This document shows positions 55,029 through 64,000 of a stretch of DNA of 64,000 bases, one piece after another (positions within the stretch are counted from its first letter, which is position 1; each line of letters starts with the position of its first letter). This DNA is from Hofstenia miamia. Its lineage: Eukaryota > Xenacoelomorpha > Acoela. The notes beneath the pieces were generated by a model. That model searched no databases and had not been told where the DNA came from. It saw nothing but the letters and a program-made list of their open reading frames with translations. A program made the position numbers and the translations under genes. The stretch covers positions 545,514-609,513 of the forward strand of contig SCFE01000058.1 in the NCBI GenBank assembly GCA_004352715.1. The letters are read 5' to 3'.

Positions 55029-55646
55029 NNNNNNNNNNNNNNNNNNNNNNNNNNNNNNNNNNNNNNNNNNNNNNNNNNNNNNNNNNNNNNNNNNNNNNNN
55101 NNNNNNNNNNNNNNNNNNNNNNNNNNNNNNNNNNNNNNNNNNNNNNNNNNNNNNNNNNNNNNNNNNNNNNNNNNNNNNNNNNNNNNNNNNNNNNNNNNNN
55201 NNNNNNNNNNNNNNNNNNNNNNNNNNNNNNNNNNNNNNNNNNNNNNNNNNNNNNNNNNNNNNNNNNNNNNNNNNNNNNNNNNNNNNNNNNNNNNNNNNNN
55301 NNNNNNNNNNNNNNNNNNNNNNNNNNNNNNNNNNNNNNNNNNNNNNNNNNNNNNNNNNNNNNNNNNNNNNNNNNNNNNNNNNNNNNNNNNNNNNNNNNNN
55401 NNNNNNNNNNNNNNNNNNNNNNNNNNNNNNNNNNNNNNNNNNNNNNNNNNNNNNNNNNNNNNNNNNNNNNNNNNNNNNNNNNNNNNNNNNNNNNNNNNNN
55501 NNNNNNNNNNNNNNNNNNNNNNNNNNNNNNNNNNNNNNNNNNNNNNNNNNNNNNNNNNNNNNNNNNNNNNNNNNNNNNNNNNNNNNNNNNNNNNNNNNNN
55601 NNNNNNNNNNNNNNNNNNNNNNNNNNNNNNTATATATATATATATA
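55029..55646. repeat. 602-N gap followed by (TA)n
   Basis: Gap 55029-55630, TA run to 55646. Confidence 0.95.
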
Positions 55647-56610
55647 TTCAAGGTCCAAAAATCCTTTTTATCATGGAACTGGCGTCAAGGTTGGTTAGTA
55701 TTAAATTTGGAGTTCTCCATTTTTTGAAAGTCTTGAATTTCCTTACATTCAGTTTTCCAACATTGAGTTTTCCGAATTAAATTTTCGCCCCTTCAATTTT
55801 ACCACATTTAAGTTTCACAAAATTTTTATATAGAAAGCAACATACGACTTTATTGCTATGTTCTTTTCAGCAATTGTTTAAAAATACATTGAAATAATGA
55901 GTGAATCTTATGATTTGCATTCTATATTCTCTGAAACATTGAATGACGAACTACGCAGTCAACATTGATTACAAGTGCAACAACAACGTGAAAAACTTTA
56001 AATTTGAAATATTATTTTTACTCTTATGGTGAGTAACCCACAATTATGAGTGGAATTCAAATTTAGTGCAAGTCAATAGATTATTATATCTAATTTTGCT
56101 TGCTGATTTCGGAGAATATGCGATTTAGAACGATCCGGTAATGCAGTTGGTGTTACACAACAGCTTTTTTTGAAAATTAACATTATGAAAATCTGGGTTA
56201 CAGCAGAATCCATAATTATCACGATGATTTTTAGTTTTCATTAGTAAAATACCCTTGTTTCAATCTTACAATTTTTCAATTGGAATGTTCATGTTGCTGA
56301 TAGAGAATATACTTCGGATAACGTAATATTACATTGTCAGCATTATACTTTATTTCAATAATAGAAATTTTATTGGAATAATGGGTATTGAAAAATACAA
56401 TAGGTTCTTAGATATTATTTCTGGAATTACTTATTCTATAATAATCTCCGTTTATTAATATCATCGAATCACCTGCTAACAGTCTAGCAGTGAGGTCATA
56501 CAGACATGGTTAATTTTGCTACCGTGATTCTTCCAAGTAAGTAGTCGTTTCGGGTAATTATTTCTTTGAATATTTAATTCAATAGTTTTAATATTTTAAA
56601 TTGGGATTTA
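55647..56610. other. AT-rich DNA, nothing recognised
   Basis: Several AGTTTTCC/TTGAGTTTTCC words near 55740-55820 but no clear element. Confidence 0.4.
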
Positions 56611-57716
56611 TATATATATATATATAATATAAAATNNNNNNNNNNNNNNNNNNNNNNNNNNNNNNNNNNNNNNNNNNNNNNNNNNNNNNNNNNNNNNNNN
56701 NNNNNNNNNNNNNNNNNNNNNNNNNNNNNNNNNNNNNNNNNNNNNNNNNNNNNNNNNNNNNNNNNNNNNNNNNNNNNNNNNNNNNNNNNNNNNNNNNNNN
56801 NNNNNNNNNNNNNNNNNNNNNNNNNNNNNNNNNNNNNNNNNNNNNNNNNNNNNNNNNNNNNNNNNNNNNNNNNNNNNNNNNNNNNNNNNNNNNNNNNNNN
56901 NNNNNNNNNNNNNNNNNNNNNNNNNNNNNNNNNNNNNNNNNNNNNNNNNNNNNNNNNNNNNNNNNNNNNNNNNNNNNNNNNNNNNNNNNNNNNNNNNNNN
57001 NNNNNNNNNNNNNNNNNNNNNNNNNNNNNNNNNNNNNNNNNNNNNNNNNNNNNNNNNNNNNNNNNNNNNNNNNNNNNNNNNNNNNNNNNNNNNNNNNNNN
57101 NNNNNNNNNNNNNNNNNNNNNNNNNNNNNNNNNNNNNNNNNNNNNNNNNNNNNNNNNNNNNNNNNNNNNNNNNNNNNNNNNNNNNNNNNNNNNNNNNNNN
57201 NNNNNNNNNNNNNNNNNNNNNNNNNNNNNNNNNNNNNNNNNNNNNNNNNNNNNNNNNNNNNNNNNNNNNNNNNNNNNNNNNNNNNNNNNNNNNNNNNNNN
57301 NNNNNNNNNNNNNNNNNNNNNNNNNNNNNNNNNNNNNNNNNNNNNNNNNNNNNNNNNNNNNNNNNNNNNNNNNNNNNNNNNNNNNNNNNNNNNNNNNNNN
57401 NNNNNNNNNNNNNNNNNNNNNNNNNNNNNNNNNNNNNNNNNNNNNNNNNNNNNNNNNNNNNNNNNNNNNNNNNNNNNNNNNNNNNNNNNNNNNNNNNNNN
57501 NNNNNNNNNNNNNNNNNNNNNNNNNNNNNNNNNNNNNNNNNNNNNNNNNNNNNNNNNNNNNNNNNNNNNNNNNNNNNNNNNNNNNNNNNNNNNNNNNNNN
57601 NNNNNNNNNNNNNNNNNNNNNNNNNNNNNNNNNNNAGTTTGGATAGTTTTGAGTTTAAGTTCTAACACTTGTTAAAATGTTCACTGTGTACCTAAGAAAA
57701 TGGTTTACATGATCTG
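56611..57716. other. (TA)n and 1000-N gap (56636-57635)
   Basis: A gap of exactly 1000 Ns, probably of unknown true size. Confidence 0.95.
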
Positions 57717-58005
57717 AATATATATATATATATATATACAGTCGCGGCAAATGAAATAAGACCACCATGAAGTTTACGAATATTTTTGAATATTTTGATT
57801 GTTTGACATTAAGACTGAGAATCTATAGTGTAAACTTGTTTGTCGCGTCAAAAACAACACAAATGCAAGTGGATTATTCATTCGTCTATCTTCCTATTAA
57901 GTCAAATCTAAAAATAGACCTGGAAATCCCATGCTTCTAAAATTATAACAATTGTATCATATTGGAAGAAAGAGTGACAACAAATTCATTTCACTATCTT
58001 TTTTC

Positions 58006-59460
58006 ATGATGCGACGTCGAAAAGAACTGACACCAGTGGAACGTGCACAGATTGTGACTTATCATAAATGTGGATTTAGTGAAAGAGTAATTGCAAGGAA
58101 AGTGAAACGTTCAAAGACCGCAGTTCATCAAGCCGTCCAAGCCTTTCTCACGAAAGGTCATTTCCAATCTTCTCATCCTGGACGACAGCGCATTACTCAA
58201 CCCCGTGACGATCGATTGATTCGAAAATTGTGTTTATCTGATCCTTTAATGCCTGCGACAGAAATTCAACGTCAGGTAAAACTTCATGGTGTTTCTGTGT
58301 CAATCAGGACCGTTCGAAATCGTCTAAAATCATTTGACTTGAAATCGTACAGAGTCGCTCGTAAACCTCGTTTAACATCGTTGATGAAGAAACGTCGCCT
58401 AGATTTCGCACGAGATCATGTTTCGTGGACCATAGAAGATTGGAAGAAGGTCATGTGGTCGGACGAGAGTAATTTTGAACAATTTGGTATAAAAGCAACT
58501 CGAGTTCGTCGGCCTTCTGGTGCACGCTACAAAGAGAAATTCGTGATTCCAACAGTAAAACATTGTCCATCTATCATGGTCTGGGCTTCGTTTTCAGCCT
58601 ATGGTCGTGGACCTCTTTTCTTTTTAGAACCAAACGAACGATTAAACGCAGAGAAGTATTTAAAGATATTGAATGAAAAATTACATTGCTTTATGACGAT
58701 TCATCAAACTAATATTTTCCANCATGGTGTTTCTGTGTCAATCAGGACCGTTCGAAATCGTCTAAAATCATTTGACTTGAAATCGTACAGAGTCGCTCGT
58801 AAACCTCGTTTAACATCGTTGATGAAGAAACGTCGCCTAGATTTCGCACGAGATCATGTTTCGTGGACCATAGAAGATTGGAAGAAGGTCATGTGGTCGG
58901 ACGAGAGTAATTTTGAACAATTTGGTATAAAAGCAACTCGAGTTCGTCGGCCTTCTGGTGCACGCTACAAAGAGAAATTCGTGATTCCAACAGTAAAACA
59001 TTGTCCATCTATCATGGTCTGGGCTTCTTTTTCAGCCTATGGTCGTGGACCTCTTTTCTTTTTGGAATCAAACGAACTATTAAACGCAGAGAAGTATTTA
59101 AAGATATTGAATGAAAAATTACATTGCTTTATGACGATTCATCAAACTAATATTTTCCAACAAGACTCGGCACCGTGCCACGTGGCTAAAAAGTGTCAGC
59201 AGTGGTTTCGTGATCAACAAATTTGGGTTCTTCCTTGGCCGGGAAATTCTGCCGATTTAAATCCAATAGAAAATTTATGGACCGTAATGAAGAAAAAAGT
59301 TTCTGAGAAATCCCCACGTTCACTTAGTGAGTTGAAGGAGGCGATTTTATTTGTTTGGACCCATGAAATTACTCCTAAACTGTGCTTAAAACTTGTGTCT
59401 TCGATGCCTTCCAGGTTATCTTCTGTCATCGCTAATCGTGGGGGTACTACGAAATATTGA
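58006..59460 (+). CDS. Tc1-like transposase (DD34E), with probably false internal duplication
   Basis: Cut-and-paste transposase. The frame is open from 57952, but the MMRRRKELTPVERAQIV start at 58006 or 58009 fits the family. N-terminal paired-type HTH (about residues 5-110 from there: GFSERVIARKVKRSKTAVHQ, then HGVSVSIRTVRNRLK), then VMWSDESNFEQFG with the first Asp, QQDSAPCHVAKKC with the second Asp, and NSADLNPIENLW with Glu 34 residues later, i.e. DD34E. It ends SRLSSVIANRGGTTKY at TGA. Codons from 58285 to 58721 recur from 58723 with an N at 58722, adding 146 residues. Without this the protein would be about 338 residues, the usual size. No stop is present, so the copy may be young. Confidence 0.9.
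   Translation: MMRRRKELTPVERAQIVTYHKCGFSERVIARKVKRSKTAVHQAVQAFLTKGHFQSSHPGRQRITQPRDDRLIRKLCLSDPLMPATEIQRQVKLHGVSVSIRTVRNRLKSFDLKSYRVARKPRLTSLMKKRRLDFARDHVSWTIEDWKKVMWSDESNFEQFGIKATRVRRPSGARYKEKFVIPTVKHCPSIMVWASFSAYGRGPLFFLEPNERLNAEKYLKILNEKLHCFMTIHQTNIFXHGVSVSIRTVRNRLKSFDLKSYRVARKPRLTSLMKKRRLDFARDHVSWTIEDWKKVMWSDESNFEQFGIKATRVRRPSGARYKEKFVIPTVKHCPSIMVWASFSAYGRGPLFFLESNELLNAEKYLKILNEKLHCFMTIHQTNIFQQDSAPCHVAKKCQQWFRDQQIWVLPWPGNSADLNPIENLWTVMKKKVSEKSPRSLSELKEAILFVWTHEITPKLCLKLVSSMPSRLSSVIANRGGTTKY
58722..58722. other. single-N contig join inside the transposase
   Basis: The 437 bases to its left (58285-58721) and to its right (58723-59159) align end to end with only a handful of differences. 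The left copy stops precisely at the N. This is the pattern of two overlapping contig ends that were not merged. Confidence 0.8.
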
Positions 59461-59600
59461 ATACATATTCCTTTCATTTTGTATATTCTAGTATAAATTC
59501 ATGAATGAAATATATGTCAAATTCATTATAGAAATATATGTCAAATTCATGATAGAAATATATAATTTCGATAGTGGTCTTATTTCATTTGCCGCGATTG

Positions 59601-59635
59601 TATATATATATATTATATATATATATATATATATA
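59601..59635. repeat. (TA)n array
   Basis: TA repeats directly after the Tc1-like element. Confidence 0.9.
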
Positions 59636-59639
59636 AAGA

Positions 59640-60380
59640 ATATTCAATGCAACTAAATATTACCCTCTAACCCAAAAACCAAACCCATCCCGGCCCGCTT
59701 CAATTGGTTTTATTCAGGCCCGGCCCGAGAGCGTCATATCAAAAACCATTATAAGATTTTTGTAAACAAAAAAATTAAACATAATTGAAAATACTAAAAT
59801 GAAAATATTTTTGCATTAACTGCACTTTTTAACAAAAAAATTTACTTGTGATAGCATCACAAGTAATCGGCTTCAATAAGGATGTGTCACTGCTGGAATC
59901 TGGAAAGACTTTTTAATGGCAATTTTTCAATGGTTAATATGTATTGTAGTTTTATTAATAAAAATATATGTATATGGAACATCATATAAAAATGCTACGA
60001 ACTTAGGCAGTATTCCCCTCTCAAACATGCAATTAAAATCCAGTGCATAGTCTAAGTAATTTAAATTTTATGATGGGACAACTAAAGTATAAATGAAATT
60101 AATTGACGCTTGCCATTACTACGACAATTTTTCAGTTAATTGTAACTATTGTCGCCATGGATTTAATTTTTAATGTATTAATAATTATTAATTAGTCAAT
60201 TGAATATAATAGTTGATATAATATTTTAATTTAAGAGAATGCATATTTATTATTAAAATTTTGAATAATTCCATACACGTTGTGCAGAAATTTAAGATTC
60301 CGGGCCCGCTTCATTTTAAATTTTATGGCCAAGCCGGGCAGTTTCCAAGTCTGGACCACTTACAACTCTGGTCTTCTATT
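59640..60380. repeat. possible nonautonomous element with GGCCCGG words at both ends
   Basis: CCCGGCCCGCTTCAATTGG at about 59688 and CAGGCCCGGCCCGAG at about 59714; near the right side GGGCCCGCTTCATTTTAA at about 60302 and CCAAGCCGGGCAG at about 60330. These are the only GC-rich words in about 700 AT-rich bases. TIRs were not resolved. Confidence 0.45.
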
Positions 60381-60850
60381 CACTTTAAAACTATAATTTA
60401 TTATCTGAAACAGGCTATTAGTTTAAATTTTCAGCCTTTAGCTTTTTAATACTAGTTCAACAATTGTATTTTCGCCTTACAATATTTAATGATCCATCAA
60501 ATAGCGATGTCATATTAAATCAATATATCTGATGGTAGTCATTTCTAAATCTGACTACTATTAATGTAGAATTTTGCCACATGTGGCGTAATTCAATAAC
60601 TATTTGCACATTATCCACCAATCAGAAATGTGTTTGGAGTGCTTTACCATTCAATAAATATGCGGGTAGAAGTATTCACAATTTTGCTACAAGTGGCGTA
60701 GTTTTTTACAGAATTCTTCACCAAACGGATATGTTTAGAAGCAACAAGTGTGGAGAAAGAGCTTGTGCAATATACGCGGGTAGTAGGCATTTTAAATTCT
60801 GACTACATCGGAATTCATAATTTTGACTCGTGTGGCGTACAAATGGTCAA
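60381..60850. repeat. short repeats of a (A/T)GTGGCGTA motif
   Basis: TTTTGCCACATGTGGCGTA (about 60572), TTTTGCTACAAGTGGCGTA (about 60683) and TTTTGACTCGTGTGGCGTA (about 60822), each near a TCTGACTAC word. Possibly a degenerate tandem or MITE. Confidence 0.5.
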
Positions 60851-60854
60851 TTGA

Positions 60855-61828
60855 CAGGGCTCCCAACAGCTGCAAACTGTTACAGCAAACAAGTGCTGTT
60901 TAAAACAGCAAATAAAATTTAACCAATGTTGGCATATTATCTGTGTTGTTAACACACTATCAATGTCTTTCAATCCCCTCAGCAGGCGATCAAAAACGCA
61001 CAAGAATTCAAACCAGTGCTGTAGTCACTGATAAAGATACTTGCTGCCACAAACAATCAACAAACACCATTGTTAGAGGTTGATTCAACATATCAAATAT
61101 AGTTTATATTTGGATTTTTATTAACATTCATTTTTATTTTGAGTCATTTCACAATTGTGTTGTGTCATGTTTCGCCCTTTATCAACTTCATTGTAAAATG
61201 CATCATTGACTTTGCACTTGGTAAAATTTTCAAAAAACATTTACAAAGCACCAGGTATCAGAGGTGTGTTTGGTTTTTTAAAACGAGGTTGACTGACACC
61301 TTCCCCTCGACTGTAAACAAATAATGAGCACAGCAATTGCTGATGTTGAAAGAAACCCTTTCTTTCTATTAGCTAATCTACTTATTCTAACAAACTACAT
61401 AAATATTGTGTGAAAATAATTTGCTAAATTAGTTTGAAAAGGTTTTTTAAGCAAATGTGAATTAAATTAAAGGAACTACTTTCAATTTTGTTCGTAGTTG
61501 GTTCCAAGGGGGTGGTCGCCCCCCTAAAGAAATTTTGGTTAGGTAAATCACAAAATGCTTGGCAAAACATTAAAAACAATTATAAACTAAGTCGGGAAAT
61601 GCATTTTTAGAGTCTATTTTTACAATATTTTCGCATTATCAAGACCATAAAAAAACCTCCTGCTCTTATCCTTTCAATGTCAGAGCTGATCTACTAATTT
61701 TTTATTGATTCAAACTAAGAACAAAGTAAAAAATATCACAGCTGTTAACAGCTGTTGTTAACAGCAAAAGGGTTACTATTTGTTGTTAACAGCTTCTTTA
61801 GCTGTTAATAGCAAAATGGGAAGCCCTG
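60855..61828. mobile_element. nonautonomous hAT-like element with 8-base TSD
   Basis: It starts CAGGGCTCCCAAC and ends with the complement of CAGGGCTTCCCA. Flanks are TCAATTGA (60847-60854) and TCAATTGG (61829-61836), 7 of 8 bases alike. CAGGG ends and 8-base target duplications are hAT hallmarks. The interior has inverted ACAGC/GCTGTT words near both ends and no transposase. Confidence 0.82.
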
Positions 61829-61836
61829 TCAATTGG

Positions 61837-63715
61837 TGATTGGAAATTAGAAGTTCACATTCTTGCCTGTGAATTAAACACTCATGTGCTTTTAAATTTC
61901 ACTATAAATTATAAATTTACGTACATCAATAGAATAATCAATTATAATCTGAGGAAATAAGAATTGAAATTGTATCATTATTTTTATTAATATTTATGGT
62001 AGTTACTGACTACCTGACTACCATGCATGCTACGGGCCTGACAACTGCCATTTGAAAGTTTCACGAGAATTCGTATAACGGACATGATAATGTACATAAA
62101 CCATGAGCATAAAATAGGGCATCAAGTATTTCAGTTTTTGTCTTTGGTATTCAGTTCAACTCCAAAATGTCTTTAAATGATAATTTAATACTTGGCGGTT
62201 CTCTGTTAGACCTTATCTATACGGGTAAACCGACCTGTCTGTACTTCCCACGCCATGTATATAAGATTCATTCATCTGGACATCACTGCTGATGCTGATC
62301 ATGTCGTATTGCTACTCTTCAATATATATCAAAGCAAATATAATTTCCATTCACATAACTTCCTAAATGTGTAATGTGAGAAAGTTCCAATTGTTCAAAT
62401 CTAGAAATATTCAGATTCTGTTACCTTTTTCAATAGTAAAATTTCTTTCATATGATGATAAAGACTTCCTTCGAGCAATGAGAAATTTTGATCTTATGAA
62501 ATTAAGCTCTTGAGTTTATTAATTGGCTTTGAACATTGGCAACTACCTTATCCTTCATGTAACCTCACATGAAGAAGTCCCTCTCGATTAACTTTTGTGA
62601 AGCAGTCTCCCGTAGCGTACCTCATCGATTGATGGAGTCATTGTCAATGATCGGATAGAATTCCTGTACCTCCGATGATGTAAGATGAGTATTTACTTTT
62701 TTTAAACCCAATACATGATCGATTTATCATTCACTTGAAATTTCTGATAATTTATTTTAAGAAAATAATTTGGCCACTCTGTATATAAAAATTTTACTGT
62801 AAACAATATTTAATATCCTAATAGCGCTTTATATGTCTTAATAAGAATTTGCACAATTTTGTAATTTAGTGTGACTTACTATTATCGATAAAACCTACAC
62901 ATAGTGTAAAAATATTTACGTAATTTTATTGAGTAAAAATGACGAAGGCATATTTGAATTGTTAGGTATACTAGATTCACAGCATTTGCTAACCAATATA
63001 AACTCTTCTTCACAGTGATTTTATGCATTTAATTCTTGGATGTTTGTTGTGCTTGCATCGTCTCTATATTTAGAGTAAGTTCGTTTTGCATTTTCCAGAT
63101 CTTGAGTATACTTTCATATCGTTATTTGAAGATTCATTTAGTTGTTACATACGAAGATTCAGTGTGTGATGTAATTTATACTCGTTCTAATCTCGATAGG
63201 ATTATGATTTCAACGAACCTTTGCACAAATAATCCTCATATCAGCACTATCAATTTAGAGTTCCCATAATTTTGATGTCAATTTTTTCCTAAAGGATTGG
63301 CCATGGAAGTGAAACCATCTTAAACTTTACCGTGCTTGCAACTTCTTCCAAATTCCATGTTAACACTTGAAAGCTTATCTTAACAAATTTTAGCTTTTCA
63401 AAAACACATCGGTTGATGGTTTAATGTATAAATTTGAAACAGTTTCATACTAATTTACAAAATTTTGCTGAAAGTTTTGACTACAAATTAATTTTTGGAT
63501 ATTCTGATAAATAATTTTTTTCAGTATTCTGTCTACCATACGAAGTCTTAATTTCCATGAAAATCATTCCTTGTTATATAAAACTAAATGAACCAACAAA
63601 TAGGGTGTTGACTATTTTGATACCCTATGATTTGTGATCAGATTCCCATTCTTACGATGATTATAACATTAGTTTGAAAGTTTGGGACAAATTGAAGTGA
63701 TATATAGCTGGTGCC
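61837..63715. other. non-coding DNA, nothing recognised
   Basis: No convincing exon, element or repeat. Short frames (for example 63036-63269) show no known motif. Confidence 0.4.
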
Positions 63716-63721
63716 ATAGCA

Positions 63722-64000
63722 ATGTGTGAGTTAAACTGTTTGCAAATCAAAGAGCTCAAAAACATAAACAAAAATATTTTCTTATTCTTTGACAATTTCA
63801 TAATTTGCTCATTTAATTGGAAATGGAGCAATTTGTTACAAAAGAACTTTAAGGATTTCAAGTTTAATAAAATACAACTTCCAACAACTGTAGATGTGCT
63901 ATGCAGATACAATAAGTCCATCAGATATTGTAATCCTAAAATGCCTCAAAATGACATAGTGAATAATCTAGTGAAGAAAATCACAGGCATGTGGAAGAAG
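63722..64000 (+). CDS. unrecognised open frame running off the window
   Basis: 93 codons open from ATG 63722 to the last base, after a TGA at about 63698. The N-terminal half is hydrophobic/aromatic (IFLFFDNFIICSFNWKWS). The second half is IQLPTTVDVLCRYNKSIRYC followed by DIVNNLVKKITGMWKK. LPTTVDVL.RY and a following helix with ..MW recall N-terminal regions of unannotated transposon-type proteins in invertebrates, but this is weak. It may be a chance frame in AT-rich DNA. Confidence 0.3.
   Translation, partial: MCELNCLQIKELKNINKNIFLFFDNFIICSFNWKWSNLLQKNFKDFKFNKIQLPTTVDVLCRYNKSIRYCNPKMPQNDIVNNLVKKITGMWKK

Larger units (their letters stand above)
57739..59600 (+). mobile_element. Tc1-like element with TIRs, inserted in (TA)n
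   Basis: The left end CAGTCGCGGCAAATGAAATA starts at 57739 and the right end is the complement of CAATCGCGGCAAATGAAATA, ending at 59600. At least 27 bases match with one difference, and both ends are flanked by TA arrays, so the TA target duplication cannot be told apart from the array. Length 1862, or about 1424 if the 438-base duplication is removed, which is normal for Tc1-like elements. Confidence 0.93.

Noticed and set aside
54948-57668. Long frames over the gaps at 55029 and 56636
   Set aside because: Artefacts of N runs and TA repeats.
59214-59477. Minus-strand 87-codon frame
   Set aside because: Antisense of the Tc1-like transposase C-terminus.

Overview
The window looks like AT-rich invertebrate (metazoan) nuclear DNA. 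The reasons are split genes with GT..AG introns, secreted EGF/PAN-domain exons, many (TA)n arrays (most of them broken by assembly gaps), and a large set of decayed transposable elements. The combination of Penelope-like, gypsy, R2-type and CR1-type retroelements with CACTA-, P/THAP-, piggyBac-, hAT- and Tc1/mariner-type DNA elements suits a cnidarian such as a hydrozoan. The sequence alone does not prove the taxon. No rRNA, tRNA or CRISPR array was seen.

Host genes, all on the + strand. Two calcium-binding-EGF exons (7323-7448 and 23215-23333) are the visible part of one EGF-repeat gene or pseudogene. A second gene starts at 38713 with a signal-peptide plus PAN/apple-like exon. It continues through EGF exons at 41656, 41867, 43649, 44170 and 45108 and ends at a stop in a half-EGF exon (48772). 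Nearly all EGF exons are symmetric phase 1-1 modules of 120-126 bases. The predicted product is a secreted, cysteine-rich, modular extracellular protein.

Layout. 0.1-6.8 kb: minus-strand gypsy retrotransposon remnants between inverted copies of a dispersed repeat (called A/B here). 9.2-16.2 kb: an R2-type LINE that appears to be split by a minus-strand CACTA/tnp2-like transposon with its accessory gene, plus a THAP-domain pseudogene. 16.3-20.0 kb: three CR1-like LINE fragments. 20.6-21.25 kb: an 84-95 base tandem repeat. 22.2-23.0 kb: two Penelope-like fragments head to head. 23.7-24.6 kb: an internally deleted mariner. 26.1-29.0 kb: repeat A/B with a fragment of a virus-like (Polinton-type) gene cut off by a single-N contig join. 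32.8-33.8 kb: a TIR-bounded element. 35.4-36.0 kb: a Tc1 remnant. 38.7-48.8 kb: the PAN/EGF gene, with a LINE fragment, a MITE and repeats in its introns. 49.2-50.3 kb: a CR1-like LINE. 52.2-53.7 kb: a deleted piggyBac. 53.9-54.9 kb: a P/THAP-like transposase remnant. 57.7-59.6 kb: a nearly intact Tc1-like element whose internal 438-base duplication coincides with a one-N contig join. 60.9-61.8 kb: a nonautonomous hAT element with 8-base target duplications. An open frame runs off the right edge.

Assembly caution. Duplications at 27424, 58722 and 5788-5806 sit exactly on gaps, so they probably reflect unmerged overlapping contigs or haplotypes rather than biology.
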